A stretch of DNA of 64,000 bases from an uncultured beta proteobacterium (GTDB taxonomy: Bacteria; Pseudomonadota; Gammaproteobacteria; Burkholderiales; Burkholderiaceae): positions 1 through 64,000 of the forward strand of contig CAIQHU010000005.1 in assembly GCA_903871735.1 (NCBI GenBank), read 5' to 3'. The notes beneath the pieces were generated by a model. It did no database searches. It was given only the letters and a program-made list of their open reading frames with translations, and was not told where the DNA came from. A program made the translations under genes and the position numbers. Of the stretch, positions 13,621 through 23,856 are shown piece after piece. The stretch's first letter is position 1. The number at the start of each line of letters is the position of its first letter.

Positions 13621-13985
13621 TTAGTTCATTGGTGGGCGGGGGTTTTTGTTCTTGTTTTTGAGTGTTTAGGCCCCTGACTGATTGTTGAAAGTTTTTTGAA
13701 TGAGTATTTTGTGTTTTCTGGAAATCTTGAAAAGACTAGTGGTTTAAAGACCAATATGCGTTCTTGAGTAGTGGTATTCATATAGGCTTGTTTATTAGAA
13801 TTTGATTCTTCAGTAGGGGTTTGGGCTAGAGACTGTGCGGGGGTAAAGAGCTCTGATTAGGCCCTACAGCAGAATATTGCTATGGAATCAATCAAATTGA
13901 ATCGTAGTGGAGTAGTAGAAAAAATTGAAAATAGTAATCCAGGCTTATAGTTATCATAATATGAGTACTTATCTGAAAGATCATA
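13621..13985. other. Long non-coding gap between tsf and pyrH
   Basis: This is the largest stretch without a gene in the window. No ORF longer than a few codons with a plausible ribosome site is seen in it. The first 40 bases are G-rich then T-rich (GGTGGGCGGGGG at 13631-13642 followed by T runs), but no upstream C-rich partner makes a classical terminator hairpin. A TTGAAA at 13925 and a TATAGT at 13946 with a 15-base spacer could be a weak pyrH promoter. No known RNA family was recognised. Confidence 0.4.
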
Positions 13986-14696
13986 ATGACAGCCTTTAAA
14001 AGTGTTCTTCTCAAGTTGTCTGGTGAAGCCTTAATGGGAAACGATACATTTGGGATTAATCCAACGACTATTGAATCGATGGTTTCGGAAATTGCTAAAG
14101 TTGTTCAGTTAGGGGTTCAGTTAGCTATTGTAATTGGGGGCGGAAACATCTTTAGAGGAGTTGCTGGCGGTGCTGCTGGAATGGACAGAGCTACTGCAGA
14201 CTATATGGGGATGTTGGCTACGATGATGAATTCTCTTGCCTTGCAAGATGCCCTTCGCCAACAAGGGGTTGAAGCTAGAGTGCAATCGGCATTGCGGATG
14301 GATCAGGTTGTAGAGCCCTATATCCGACCGCGGGCTATTCGGCATATGAGTGAGGGCAAAGTAGTTATTTTTGCAGCCGGCACTGGCAATCCTTTTTTCA
14401 CGACTGATACCGCTGCGGCTTTACGCGGAGCTGAGATGGGAGTTGATATTGTCCTAAAGGCCACCAAAGTTGATGGTATTTATTCGAGTGATCCCAATAA
14501 GAATCCGGATGCGGTGCGCTATGAATCGATTACTTTTGATGAGGCGATTGTTAAAAATCTTCAGGTAATGGATGCTACGGCTTTTGCACTTTGTCGTGAT
14601 CGACAATTGCCGATTCAGGTGTTTTCTATATTTAAAGAAGGTTCTCTGTTGCGGGTTGTGAATGGTGAAAAAGAGGGTACTCTAGTACACGTTTAA
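13986..14696 (+). CDS. pyrH: UMP kinase
   Basis: PyrH phosphorylates UMP to UDP as a hexamer of the amino-acid kinase fold. The 236-residue protein shows [10 protein letters not shown] at the start, the glycine-rich [10 protein letters not shown] loop, the [17 protein letters not shown] stretch and the [16 protein letters not shown] motif. All are family signatures. It sits upstream of frr with 13 bases between, the usual rpsB-tsf-pyrH-frr order. No lesion is seen. Confidence 0.98.
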   Translation: MTAFKSVLLKLSGEALMGNDTFGINPTTIESMVSEIAKVVQLGVQLAIVIGGGNIFRGVAGGAAGMDRATADYMGMLATMMNSLALQDALRQQGVEARVQSALRMDQVVEPYIRPRAIRHMSEGKVVIFAAGTGNPFFTTDTAAALRGAEMGVDIVLKATKVDGIYSSDPNKNPDAVRYESITFDEAIVKNLQVMDATAFALCRDRQLPIQVFSIFKEGSLLRVVNGEKEGTLVHV

Positions 14697-14709
14697 TGAG
14701 GGAGTTTGC

Positions 14710-15270
14710 ATGGCATTGAATGAAGTCATTAGTAATACAGATCAAAAAATGATCAAGTCCATTGAATCTTTCAAAGGATCGCTATCTAAAATACGCACTG
14801 GACGAGCGCATACCGGCCTTTTAGAGCATATTCTCGTGGATTATTATGGCAATCCCACGTCCTTGACTCAAGTTGCTAATCTGGGCTTGGCAGACGCAAG
14901 AACTATTACCGTTACACCATGGGAAAAGCCGATGGTTGCGGTAGTTGAAAAAGCGATCCGCGACGCGGATTTAGGTTTAAACCCATCAACACAGGGTAAT
15001 GTCATTCGCGTTCCTATGCCAGCGCTCACTGAAGAGCGTCGAAAAGAGTTAGTCAAGCTAGTGAAGTCTGAAGGTGAGGACGCTAAAATAGCAATTCGCA
15101 ACTTACGAAGAGATGCGAATGAGGGCTTAAAAAAACTTTCGAAGGATAAATTGATATCTGAGGATGATGAGCGTAAATCGCAGGATGTTGTTCAAAAAAG
15201 CACGGATAAGTTTGTTGCTGAAGTTGATAAGTTAGTACAAGATAAAGAAAAAGAAATCATGACAGTGTAG
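14710..15270 (+). CDS. frr: Ribosome recycling factor
   Basis: RRF splits post-termination ribosomes together with EF-G. The 186-residue length and the two-domain layout fit: a long three-helix bundle with [11 protein letters not shown] near the N-terminus, [11 protein letters not shown] and the inserted beta domain ([16 protein letters not shown]). The C-terminal helix is rich in lysine and aspartate. The GAGGG sequence just before the ATG provides a ribosome site. A 47- to 65-base gap separates it from uppS, depending on the uppS start. Confidence 0.98.
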   Translation: MALNEVISNTDQKMIKSIESFKGSLSKIRTGRAHTGLLEHILVDYYGNPTSLTQVANLGLADARTITVTPWEKPMVAVVEKAIRDADLGLNPSTQGNVIRVPMPALTEERRKELVKLVKSEGEDAKIAIRNLRRDANEGLKKLSKDKLISEDDERKSQDVVQKSTDKFVAEVDKLVQDKEKEIMTV

Positions 15271-15320
15271 TTCGTCTGATTGTCTTAATAACTTTGTTAT
15301 GATTAAACGATTCTTACTTG

Positions 15321-16100
15321 ATGTTTAGCACCTATATGATCAGTTCTACATTAGCAGTTCCAGAAGTATCTGCAGTACCAAAGCATATTGCGATCATCAT
15401 GGACGGTAATGGTCGCTGGGCTAATCAGCGTTTTTTACCGAGAGTTGCAGGGCATAATCGCGGTTTGGATACGGTTCGCAAGACGGTCGAAAACTGTGTC
15501 CAAGCGGGAGTCAAATATCTGACTTTGTTTGCTTTTAGCTCTGAAAATTGGCGTCGGCCGACCGATGAGGTGAATTTTCTGATGAGCTTATTTTTAAAGG
15601 CTTTAGATAAAGAAGTAGCTCGTCTGAACAAGAACAATATTCGACTTCGCGTGATTGGTGATTTACTGGTATTTTCGGATGAGATTCAAGATCGTATCCA
15701 AAAAGCTGAGACTTTGACGGCTCAAAATACGGGATTAGTTCTGACAATTGCTGCCAATTACGGCGGTCGGTGGGATATTCTCAATGCCACTAGATTAGCC
15801 TTGGCCAGCAATCCTCTCATTGCGCCCGATGATATTGATGAGAATTGGTTAAACCCTCATTTAGCCATGTCTTTTGCCCCTGAACCGGATTTATTTATTC
15901 GTACAGGTGGGGAGCAGCGGGTAAGTAATTTCTTGTTATGGCATTTGGCGTATACCGAGATGTATTTTACGGATACATTTTGGCCTGATTTTGATTTGAA
16001 ACAGTTTCAAAAAAGTCTCGAATGGTATCGCCTACGCGAGCGACGATTTGGCCAAACAGGTCATCAATTGCTAGAGAATCAACTCGTTAAAAATGCTTAA
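15321..16100 (+). CDS. uppS: Isoprenyl transferase, undecaprenyl-diphosphate synthase type
   Basis: UppS condenses isopentenyl diphosphate onto farnesyl diphosphate to make the C55 lipid carrier for peptidoglycan and O-antigen. The catalytic motif [13 protein letters not shown] includes the conserved Asp. [11 protein letters not shown] and the C-terminal [20 protein letters not shown] are also present. The start is uncertain: TTG 15318, ATG 15321 and ATG 15336 are all in frame, none has a clear Shine-Dalgarno, and homology only begins after the third. I list 15321 (259 residues). The stop overlaps the cdsA start by 8 bases. Confidence 0.95.
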   Translation: MFSTYMISSTLAVPEVSAVPKHIAIIMDGNGRWANQRFLPRVAGHNRGLDTVRKTVENCVQAGVKYLTLFAFSSENWRRPTDEVNFLMSLFLKALDKEVARLNKNNIRLRVIGDLLVFSDEIQDRIQKAETLTAQNTGLVLTIAANYGGRWDILNATRLALASNPLIAPDDIDENWLNPHLAMSFAPEPDLFIRTGGEQRVSNFLLWHLAYTEMYFTDTFWPDFDLKQFQKSLEWYRLRERRFGQTGHQLLENQLVKNA

Positions 16101-16944
16101 AGCGCGAGTTTTTACGGCAATCGCTTTATTTGTTATTTTTTTACCAGTTTTTTTTCTGCTTCCAAAGCCCTATTTATATATCGTCTTCAGCTTGGTAATT
16201 AGCCTTGCTGCCTGGGAGTGGGCTAGACTTATTTGGCCCAATAATCCGTCTCGTCCTGTTGGATATGCTGTGTTCGTACAAGTTATTTTACTGTTCAGTT
16301 ATCTCGCGCTGCATCGTGTTATTTTTGACTCCTTGAGCATGTCTGTTATCGTTGTCTATTTTTTACAGGCTATGCTTTTGGGTAGCGTTTTTTTCTGGGT
16401 AGTTTGTGCGCCATACCTATTAAAGATAGGGCTATTGAAGCAAATCGATCGTTATAGGTTCTTTTTGGGTGTGGTCGGCATTTTTGTTTTTGTGAGCGCT
16501 TGGTATGCCTGTATCTTGTTGAGAAATACTGATTTATGGTTGTTTATTAGTATTTTGATAGTAGTTTGGTCGGCTGACATCGGCGCTTATTTTGTTGGTA
16601 GAAAATGGGGAAAGACTAAGCTCGCAGCATTGATTAGTCCAGGAAAATCTTGGGAAGGTGTTTTTGGTGGGTTGGGATGCGTTTTGATCGTATTTTGTAT
16701 AGTCAAAGCGTTTGGTTGGTTAGATAATTTTGAGACACATCTGCAGATAAAATTATTCTTTAGTGCAATCTTTTTAACCGGTATGAGCGTGGTTGGAGAT
16801 TTATTTGAATCCTTACTCAAAAGGTTAGCAGGTCAAAAGGATAGTAGTCAACTTTTACCGGGGCACGGTGGTGTGCTTGACCGTTTAGATGCTTTATTAC
16901 CCACTTTACCCATTGCCGCAGTGCTATTGCAGTTGCTTCGATGA
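16093..16944 (+). CDS. cdsA: Phosphatidate cytidylyltransferase
   Basis: CdsA makes CDP-diacylglycerol from CTP and phosphatidate in the inner membrane, the entry point to all phospholipids. The 283-residue protein has about seven or eight hydrophobic segments and the C-terminal family signature around [20 protein letters not shown] followed by [20 protein letters not shown] is also conserved. It overlaps the uppS stop by 8 bases (ATGCTTAA), and its TGA overlaps the dxr ATG, so the three are translationally linked. Confidence 0.97.
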   Translation: MLKARVFTAIALFVIFLPVFFLLPKPYLYIVFSLVISLAAWEWARLIWPNNPSRPVGYAVFVQVILLFSYLALHRVIFDSLSMSVIVVYFLQAMLLGSVFFWVVCAPYLLKIGLLKQIDRYRFFLGVVGIFVFVSAWYACILLRNTDLWLFISILIVVWSADIGAYFVGRKWGKTKLAALISPGKSWEGVFGGLGCVLIVFCIVKAFGWLDNFETHLQIKLFFSAIFLTGMSVVGDLFESLLKRLAGQKDSSQLLPGHGGVLDRLDALLPTLPIAAVLLQLLR

Positions 16945-18122
16945 AAAAATTATGCATTCTTGGCTCGACTGGCTCGATTGGTGAAAACACCCTCGATATA
17001 GTTAGACAACACCCGGACTTATATCGCATTGTTTCATTATCTGCTCACACTCAGATCGACAAACTGGCTAAGCAAGCACGGGAGTTTCTGCCTCAAGTAG
17101 TGGTTGTCGCCAATCAAGCATTAGCTCAAAAAATATCGAGCATGATTGATCTAAACCAAACCCGTGTTTTATGGGGTGAGACAGGACTTCTCGAAGCAGT
17201 CCTCCATCCAGATGTCGATACGGTAATGGCTGCCATTGTAGGGGCAGCTGGATTATTACCCACCCTAGAATCGGCTCGTTCTGGCAAGCGCGTTTTATTA
17301 GCCAATAAAGAAGCTTTAGTGATGTCTGGTCAGTTAATGATGAATGCAGCTAAGCAACATGGGGCTATTTTATTGCCAATTGATAGCGAGCATAATGCGA
17401 TATTTCAGTGCTTATCTCGGTCAGCTGGAACTCATAGCGATCCTGAGGCAGGTGTGGAGGAGTTGATTCTGACAGCTTCGGGGGGGCCGTTTTTAAATGT
17501 TTCAGTGGCAGAATTAGCGCAGGTAACTCCTGATCAGGCTTGCGCTCATCCCAACTGGGTCATGGGGCGAAAAATTTCTGTTGACTCGGCAACGATGATG
17601 AATAAAGGCTTAGAGTTAATTGAGGCGATGTGGTTATTTAATATGCCACCTGAAAAAATTCAAGTGTTGATACATCCCCAAAGCGTGATTCATTCGATGG
17701 TGCGCTATATAGATGGGTCCGTCCTTGCGCAGTTAGGACAGCCAGACATGCGAACACCGATTGCCTACGGTTTGGCTTGGCCAAATCGGACTAGTTCTGG
17801 GGTTGCACCACTCCACTTAGAGGAACTATCGCAATTAACTTTTCTGAAGCCAGATGTCAATAGATTCCCAGCTTTACGTCTAGCTAGGGACGCGGCGATA
17901 GCTCGCGGTACAGCGCCTACTATCTTAAATGCGGCCAATGAGATTGCAGTGGCCAGTTTTTTAGATAATCAGATTCCATTTACATGGATTGACCAGGTGG
18001 TAGAAGCTACACTTGATCGACTTGCTTGTGTGTCGGCTGATAGTATTGAGATAATCATGATGGCTGATCAAGAGGCAAGAGATTTAGCTAAAAAAGAGAT
18101 CGAGCGTATCTTAAGGAAATAG
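16941..18122 (+). CDS. dxr: 1-deoxy-D-xylulose 5-phosphate reductoisomerase
   Basis: Dxr performs the NADPH-dependent rearrangement to 2-C-methyl-D-erythritol 4-phosphate, the committed step of the non-mevalonate isoprenoid pathway. Its product feeds UppS two genes upstream. The 393-residue sequence shows the nucleotide motif GSTGSIGENTLDIVR at the start, LLANKEALV, the metal-site PIDSEHNAIFQCL, and the loop PNWVMGRKISVDSATMMNKG. The start overlaps the cdsA stop (ATGA). The stop is immediately before the rseP ATG. Confidence 0.98.
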   Translation: MKKLCILGSTGSIGENTLDIVRQHPDLYRIVSLSAHTQIDKLAKQAREFLPQVVVVANQALAQKISSMIDLNQTRVLWGETGLLEAVLHPDVDTVMAAIVGAAGLLPTLESARSGKRVLLANKEALVMSGQLMMNAAKQHGAILLPIDSEHNAIFQCLSRSAGTHSDPEAGVEELILTASGGPFLNVSVAELAQVTPDQACAHPNWVMGRKISVDSATMMNKGLELIEAMWLFNMPPEKIQVLIHPQSVIHSMVRYIDGSVLAQLGQPDMRTPIAYGLAWPNRTSSGVAPLHLEELSQLTFLKPDVNRFPALRLARDAAIARGTAPTILNAANEIAVASFLDNQIPFTWIDQVVEATLDRLACVSADSIEIIMMADQEARDLAKKEIERILRK

Positions 18123-19244
18123 ATGATGACTATACTGGCGTTTTTACTTGCAATCCTTATTTTGGTGGGATTTCACGAATTTGGGCATTACATAACTGCC
18201 AAATTCTGTGGGATTATTGTAGAGCGATTTTCGATTGGTTTTGGACCTGTGCTTTGGAAAAAAACACCCAAAAACCCTTTTGATACGGAGTTTGTTCTCT
18301 CAGCAATTCCGCTTGGTGGCTACGTGAAACTTCTTGATAGTAAGGAGCGTACAGATTTAACTACAGAACAGGCAGGTAAGGCATTTGATCAACAAGTTCT
18401 TTGGAAGAGATCACTGGTCGTTGCGGCCGGTCCTTTTGCCAATTTTTTATTAGCTTGGGTTTTACTTAGCGCCTTATTTTTAAGTAATCCGATGCAGGTC
18501 AAACCCATTCTGGATGAGCCAAATGCCAATACAATAGCCGCTATGGAAGGGGTTGAAGCGGGCGACGAGGTGAGGGGATTTGCCCTCTTAGATGCGAATG
18601 TTGAGGAGCAGGCAGTCAATTTTGAGGATATTCCAAGTTGGAACCGACTGCGGTGGAAGCTGTTAAGAGCGATATTTTCAGGCGAAGGATTTGCTTTAGA
18701 AGTTGACCATGAGTCTAAAGGAGTTTACCGGATCGATTTTCCAAAAGAAAAGATTCAATCGCTAAATATGGAGCAAGACTTATTTGAACAGCTTGGTCTA
18801 AAAATGCGGCGATCTACCCCAATGGCGACATTTCGGTTAGAAACCTCTTTTTTTCAGGCGTTGACCTTAGCCTCTGATCGGGTTTATGACATTACGGTTG
18901 TATCTATCATGAGCATTCGAGCGCTGGTGTTGGGCGAGGTTTCATTTTCACAAATTAGTGGGCCAATTGGTATTGCCAATATGGCTGGTCAGTCTGCTCA
19001 ATCGGGACTCATTCCATACCTAGGATTTTTAGCATTAATAAGTATTAGCCTAGGGCTCATGAATTTGCTGCCTTTGCCCATGCTTGACGGTGGGCAATTA
19101 GTGTTTGATTTTTGGGAGTTTATCTATGGTAAAGGTGTATCTGCTGACTTTAAAGCGATTGCTGTTAAATTAGGCTTAGGGGGTATTTTAATACTTACAG
19201 GGATTGCAGTTTTTAACGATATCTCGCGTTTGTTTCATGGATAA
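18123..19244 (+). CDS. rseP: Site-2 intramembrane metalloprotease RseP, short form
   Basis: RseP cleaves the anti-sigma factor RseA in the membrane during the sigma-E envelope stress response. The zinc motif HEFGH sits at about residues 18-22 in the first membrane helix, and the second metal-site motif LPLPMLDGGQ is near residue 320. The protein has 373 residues, compared with about 450 for E. coli RseP, which carries two periplasmic PDZ domains. Only one PDZ-like segment (about residues 120-225) is visible before LETSFFQALTLASDRVYD, so the second appears to be missing. It may start at either of two adjacent ATGs. bamA follows after 79 bases. Confidence 0.93.
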   Translation: MMTILAFLLAILILVGFHEFGHYITAKFCGIIVERFSIGFGPVLWKKTPKNPFDTEFVLSAIPLGGYVKLLDSKERTDLTTEQAGKAFDQQVLWKRSLVVAAGPFANFLLAWVLLSALFLSNPMQVKPILDEPNANTIAAMEGVEAGDEVRGFALLDANVEEQAVNFEDIPSWNRLRWKLLRAIFSGEGFALEVDHESKGVYRIDFPKEKIQSLNMEQDLFEQLGLKMRRSTPMATFRLETSFFQALTLASDRVYDITVVSIMSIRALVLGEVSFSQISGPIGIANMAGQSAQSGLIPYLGFLALISISLGLMNLLPLPMLDGGQLVFDFWEFIYGKGVSADFKAIAVKLGLGGILILTGIAVFNDISRLFHG

Positions 19245-19323
19245 TAGATTCTCATGGAGAAGATTTATCTTGCTGACCTGTAATAGGTTTAAAATATCCA
19301 AAACATTGATTTAAAGAGCCATT

Positions 19324-21678
19324 TTGTTGAAAATTAGAAAAAATAAACTTCACCTATCGATACTAGCTGCCCTTACATGTGCATCGATTACATGGACTCC
19401 GTCTTCTCATGCAGCTGAGCCCTTTGTAGTTAAAGATATTCGTATTGAGGGATTGCAACGGGTTGAACCGGGTACTGTTTTCAATTATTTAAATGTGAAG
19501 GTGGGTGAATCATTTGACGACAGCATGGGCGCTGACGCAATTCGTGGATTATTTAATACAGGATTTTTTAAAGATGTTCAGGTCCAAGTCGATAACGGAG
19601 TTCTGGTTGTTTTAGTAGAAGAGCGTCCGACGATTTCGCGGATTGACTTTACGGGTATGAAAGAGTTTGATAAAGCAGCGATATTAAAAGCGCTTCGTGC
19701 CCTGGGTTTATCCGATGCGCGCTATTACGATAAGGCTTTAGTTGACAAGGCCGAGCAAGAGATCAAGCGTCAGTATGTTAGTAAAGGTTTTTATGATGCT
19801 GAAATATTAACTACCGTAACACCTGGGGAAAGAAATCAAGTATCTGTTTTCTTTAATATTGAAGAAGGTGTTGTCTCTAAAATCACGCAAATCAATATTA
19901 TTGGCAATAAGGTATTTCCGGAGAGTAAAATCAGGGAGGTTTTCCAGTTATCTACGGGTAATTGGTTTTCTTGGTACACCAAAAACAATCTTTACTCGAA
20001 GCAAAAATTAACTGCAGACTTAGAATCGATTCGGTCGTTTTATTTGAATCAAGGCTATTTAGAATTTAGTATTGACTCGACGCAAGTATCAATTTCACCA
20101 GATAAAAAAGGAATTTTTCTCACCATTAACATATCTGAAGGCGAGCAATATCGCGTCAAGAATATCAAATTAGGCGGTGAGCTATTTGGAAAAGATGAAG
20201 AGTTTAAATCTTTAATTCCTTTAAAGGTTGGTGAAATTTACTCATCGGAGAAACTCAATATCGGTACTAAAGCTATTGCTGATATGCTTGGTAGTTACGG
20301 CTATGCTTTTGCGACTATTACCCCTCAACCTGATCTTCGTAAGGAAGATAAAACTGTTGATATGCTTTTAGTAGTTGATCCTGGTAAGCGCGCATATGTT
20401 CGAAACATCAACATTATTGGTAACTCCAAAACCAGAGATAGTGTGGTCAGAAGAGAAATGCGTCAATTAGAAAGTTCTTGGTATGACGCTGAAAAAATTA
20501 AATTATCTAAAGATCGTATTAATAGACTAGGTTACTTTACGGAAGTTGACGTTTCGACTCAAGATATCCCAGCCTCTAACGATCAAGTAGATTTAAATGT
20601 GAAGGTTGCAGAAAAGCCGACAGGTTCGTTCAATTTGGGAGCAGGTTTTTCATCGACTGAAGGTGTGGTTTTGAGTGCCGGTATTAATCAAGAGAACGCA
20701 TTTGGAACGGGGACCAGCGTAGGGTTTAATATCAATACGGGTCGTATTAACCGAACTTTAGTGGTATCTCAATTTGATCCGTATTTTACAGATGATGGCA
20801 TTAGTCGATTTTCTGATGTCTACTACAGAACATCCAAACCCCTTTACTACCTTGGAGACAGCAACTATACAATTGTTACTGCTGGACTAGGATCTCGGTT
20901 TGGCGTCCCGTATTCCGAAACTGGGCGGATCTTTTTTGGCGCTGCGATTGAGAATTTAAGTATTAGTACAACAACCAATTCGCCCACCACTTTCCAGGCA
21001 TACACCGCTGAATTATCGGGCCAACCGGCTGATGCTAGTGGTAATAATTCTGGTAGTACATACAATTTACCCCTCACGGTTGGGTGGGCCATTGATCGAC
21101 GGGATAGTGCGTTGATTCCATCCATGGGAGCATATCAACAGGCTAATTTTGAATTAGGTCTGCCAGTAGATCAGTCTAATTATTACCGCCTATCCTACCA
21201 GCATCAACACTTTTTTCCGATTACAAAGACTCAAACTCTATCTTTAAATGGTAATGTTGGTTACAGCGATTCCTATAGTGGAACTCCTTTTCCAATCATG
21301 AAAAATTATTACGTGGGTGGTATTGGTTCAGTTCGTGGTTACTCACCGGGTTCACTAGGGCCAATATTTAGAAACTCCTTAACAGGACTAGATCAGGCAA
21401 CTGGTGCATCTTCTAAACTCGTTGGTAGTGTCGAGTACGCTTTTCCGGTGCCGGGCTCTGGCACTGATAAGACGCTTCGATTCTTTGGATTTGTTGATGC
21501 CGGTAGTGCCTTTAACCAAATTTCAGACTTGGGAGAATATATGAGATATTCTTACGGAATGGGGATCGCGTGGATTTCTCCTCTTGGTCCTTTAAAGTTT
21601 AGTTACGGCGTTCCTATTAATACAAAATCTACGGACAAGGTTCAGAATTTACAATTTCAACTTGGTACACTTTTTTAA
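19324..21678 (+). CDS. bamA: Outer membrane protein assembly factor BamA
   Basis: BamA is the Omp85 core of the machine that inserts beta-barrel proteins into the outer membrane. The 784-residue protein has a signal peptide ending near SSHAA, five POTRA repeats (for example IRIEGLQRVEPGTVF, RIDFTGMKEF, INIIGNKVFPESKI, YVRNINIIGNSKTRD), and a C-terminal 16-stranded barrel with YVGGIGSVRGYSPGSLGP, which carries the RGY-type L6 motif. The start is a TTG, either 19324 or the adjacent 19327. AAAGAG at 19313-19318 is correctly placed and no ATG is available. skp follows 18 bases later. Confidence 0.97.
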   Translation: MLKIRKNKLHLSILAALTCASITWTPSSHAAEPFVVKDIRIEGLQRVEPGTVFNYLNVKVGESFDDSMGADAIRGLFNTGFFKDVQVQVDNGVLVVLVEERPTISRIDFTGMKEFDKAAILKALRALGLSDARYYDKALVDKAEQEIKRQYVSKGFYDAEILTTVTPGERNQVSVFFNIEEGVVSKITQINIIGNKVFPESKIREVFQLSTGNWFSWYTKNNLYSKQKLTADLESIRSFYLNQGYLEFSIDSTQVSISPDKKGIFLTINISEGEQYRVKNIKLGGELFGKDEEFKSLIPLKVGEIYSSEKLNIGTKAIADMLGSYGYAFATITPQPDLRKEDKTVDMLLVVDPGKRAYVRNINIIGNSKTRDSVVRREMRQLESSWYDAEKIKLSKDRINRLGYFTEVDVSTQDIPASNDQVDLNVKVAEKPTGSFNLGAGFSSTEGVVLSAGINQENAFGTGTSVGFNINTGRINRTLVVSQFDPYFTDDGISRFSDVYYRTSKPLYYLGDSNYTIVTAGLGSRFGVPYSETGRIFFGAAIENLSISTTTNSPTTFQAYTAELSGQPADASGNNSGSTYNLPLTVGWAIDRRDSALIPSMGAYQQANFELGLPVDQSNYYRLSYQHQHFFPITKTQTLSLNGNVGYSDSYSGTPFPIMKNYYVGGIGSVRGYSPGSLGPIFRNSLTGLDQATGASSKLVGSVEYAFPVPGSGTDKTLRFFGFVDAGSAFNQISDLGEYMRYSYGMGIAWISPLGPLKFSYGVPINTKSTDKVQNLQFQLGTLF

Positions 21679-21696
21679 TTTCTTAAGGAAATTTGC

Positions 21697-22218
21697 ATGA
21701 AGCATTTATTAATAAAAAATACATTCATTATCAGTTTTTTTTATACGCTTGGGATTCTTTCGCAAGTAGTGATGGCTCAGGATTTGGGTACGAGGATTGC
21801 ATTTGTTAACTTGGAGAGGATTCTGAGTGAATCAAAAATGGCTAAAGATGCGCAAACAAAAATGCAGCAAGAGTTTGGTCCACGTGAAAAAGAGGTCCGT
21901 GACGGAGTTGCTAGGATCAAGTCTGACGCAGCTCAACTTGATAAGGATGCGGCGATCTTACCTGAGCCTGACCGGATCCGTAAGCAGCGTGAATTGGCAG
22001 ATCAAGACCGTGAGCTACAACGGAAGCAGCGGGAGTTAATTGAGGATTCTCAGCGTCGTGGGGCGGAAGAGCGAGCGAAAATTTTTGAGCGGGCTAATCA
22101 AGTATTAAAAACAATTGTTGAGCAAAAAAAGCTTGACCTAGTTGTGCAAGACGCCGCTTTTGTTAGTCCCCGAATTGATATTACTAGTGATGTAATTAAT
22201 GCATTAAATGCTAGATAA
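21697..22218 (+). CDS. skp: Periplasmic chaperone Skp/OmpH family
   Basis: Skp trimers hold unfolded outer-membrane proteins in the periplasm on their way to BamA, encoded just upstream. The 173-residue protein has an N-terminal hydrophobic signal segment ending near VVMAQ, the conserved IAFVNLERILSESKMAKDAQ body start, a charged coiled-coil arm (RKQRELADQDRELQRKQREL), and a closing beta segment (LDLVVQDAAFVSPRIDIT). AAGGAAATTTGC supplies the ribosome site. It forms a bamA-skp-lpxD-fabZ-lpxA-lpxB run, the usual order. Confidence 0.95.
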   Translation: MKHLLIKNTFIISFFYTLGILSQVVMAQDLGTRIAFVNLERILSESKMAKDAQTKMQQEFGPREKEVRDGVARIKSDAAQLDKDAAILPEPDRIRKQRELADQDRELQRKQRELIEDSQRRGAEERAKIFERANQVLKTIVEQKKLDLVVQDAAFVSPRIDITSDVINALNAR

Positions 22219-22261
22219 TTATTTCTTATTGATTCAAAATTCTCTTGCTTGTGCTTAAATT

Positions 22262-23362
22262 GTGCACGATCTTTCTTCAAAAAAACTATCGATAGGTGAG
22301 TTAGCTCTTGCCTTAGATGCCCAGTTTTTAGGAGATAAGCCTGGCGTTTATCTGCGGGGAGTAGCTACCTTGCAAGATGCCCAGTATGATCAAATTTCCT
22401 TTTTAGTAAATTCACTTTACCGGCAGCAAGCATTACTTAGCCATGCCGGCGTTTTAATTGTTAACCAGGCTGACTACGAATTCTTAACCCAAACAAAGAG
22501 TTATCAGGACAATACACGGGTAAGAGCTTATTTGGTTTCTAAAAATCCATATGCCTTATTTGCCCGCATAGCCCAATATTTCGCTAATTTGTCAAAGCCC
22601 AATATAGTGGGGTTTATCCACCCAACCGCATTTATCTCACCGCACACAACAGTTCCAAGTAATTGCTATATCGGAGCTTTTTGTGTTTTAGAGTCTGGAG
22701 TTACCTTGGGTTCAGGTGTTAGATTAGTGAGCCATGTGCATTTAGGTAAAAACGTTGTGATTGGTGCGGATACGGTAATTCATCCGATGACGGTGATTTA
22801 TGATGAATGTCGGATTGGTGCAAGAGGAATTATTCACGGGGGCGTTGTCATTGGTTCAGATGGCTTTGGTTTTGCGCCTGATTTTTCAGCCACATCGAAA
22901 GAGTGGGTAAAAATACCTCAGACGGGTAGGGTGATTATTGGGGATGATGTTGAGCTTGGGGCATCTTCGACCGTTGATCGAGGCGCCATGTCAGATACGA
23001 TTATTGGTAATGGTTGTAAATTTGATAACCAAGTTCAGATAGGCCATAATGCCAAAGTGGGTGATCATACTGTGATGGCAGGTTGTTCTGGAGTTGCGGG
23101 TAGTACGGAACTTGGTCCCATGTGTGTCATTGGTGGATATTCGAATTTTTCGGGTCATTTGCAGATTGCTGAACGAACTACTGTATCCGGTGGCACCTCA
23201 ATTACCAAATCAATCAAAGAACCTGGGCAACACTTTACGGGTGTTTTTCCATTTATCCCTCATCCTCGGTGGGAAAAAAATGCTGCCATCATTCGAGGTT
23301 TAGATAAAATACGACAGCAGATTAAAGAATTAATGAATACCAAAAAGCCTCATAATGAATAA
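22262..23362 (+). CDS. lpxD: UDP-3-O-(3-hydroxyacyl)glucosamine N-acyltransferase
   Basis: LpxD adds the second acyl chain in lipid A synthesis. It has an N-terminal uridine-binding domain ([20 protein letters not shown]), then a left-handed beta-helix of hexapeptide repeats from about residue 115 to 320, with [24 protein letters not shown] and [16 protein letters not shown]. The C-terminal helix closes the trimer. At 366 residues it is somewhat longer than the E. coli protein. The best start is a GTG at 22262 with no visible Shine-Dalgarno, so the exact N-terminus is uncertain by a few residues. Confidence 0.96.
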   Translation: MHDLSSKKLSIGELALALDAQFLGDKPGVYLRGVATLQDAQYDQISFLVNSLYRQQALLSHAGVLIVNQADYEFLTQTKSYQDNTRVRAYLVSKNPYALFARIAQYFANLSKPNIVGFIHPTAFISPHTTVPSNCYIGAFCVLESGVTLGSGVRLVSHVHLGKNVVIGADTVIHPMTVIYDECRIGARGIIHGGVVIGSDGFGFAPDFSATSKEWVKIPQTGRVIIGDDVELGASSTVDRGAMSDTIIGNGCKFDNQVQIGHNAKVGDHTVMAGCSGVAGSTELGPMCVIGGYSNFSGHLQIAERTTVSGGTSITKSIKEPGQHFTGVFPFIPHPRWEKNAAIIRGLDKIRQQIKELMNTKKPHNE

Positions 23363-23417
23363 CCAATTAGCGAATAAACGACTCTGTAACGAGTGCTAAA
23401 ACAAGAAATGGCAAAAG

Positions 23418-23855
23418 ATGGAAATGAATATTAATCGGATCTTAAAGTTACTACCGCATCGCTATCCATTTTTATTGGTAGACCGTGTTCTTGAACTTGA
23501 TCCTAGAACGCGCATTAAAACGCTTAAGAATGTCTCGATGAATGAACCGCATTTTACGGGTCATTTTCCAGATTACCCGGTAATGCCTGGAGTATTGATT
23601 TTAGAGGCATTAGCCCAATCCTCAGCATTGCTGGCATTTTCAGAAGAAAAAGATGAAGACTCTCTGTATTATTTTGCAGGGATTGACGGTGCGCGTTTTA
23701 AAAAACCAGTTGTTCCTGGCGATCAGTTAATATTAAATGCCCTCGTAGAGCGATATAAATCAGGTATTTGGAAATTCAAAGCTTTTGCGACGGTGAATGA
23801 AGAAATTGTTTGTGAGGCAGAGTTACTATGTGCCCTTCGGAAAAAGGCCGAATAA
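23418..23855 (+). CDS. fabZ: 3-hydroxyacyl-ACP dehydratase FabZ
   Basis: FabZ dehydrates 3-hydroxyacyl-ACP in fatty acid elongation and competes with lipid A synthesis for the same substrate, which explains its place between lpxD and lpxA. The 145-residue hotdog protein carries [13 protein letters not shown] with the catalytic His, then [25 protein letters not shown] with the catalytic Glu. Two ATGs (23418, 23424) are possible starts. The stop is one base before the lpxA ATG. Confidence 0.98.
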   Translation: MEMNINRILKLLPHRYPFLLVDRVLELDPRTRIKTLKNVSMNEPHFTGHFPDYPVMPGVLILEALAQSSALLAFSEEKDEDSLYYFAGIDGARFKKPVVPGDQLILNALVERYKSGIWKFKAFATVNEEIVCEAELLCALRKKAE

Positions 23856-23856
23856 A

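Noticed and set aside
23797-23856. Extended N-terminus of lpxA in the ORF track
   Set aside because: The added 20 residues lie in the fabZ coding end and do not belong to the LpxA family. The ATG at 23857 fits the family length.
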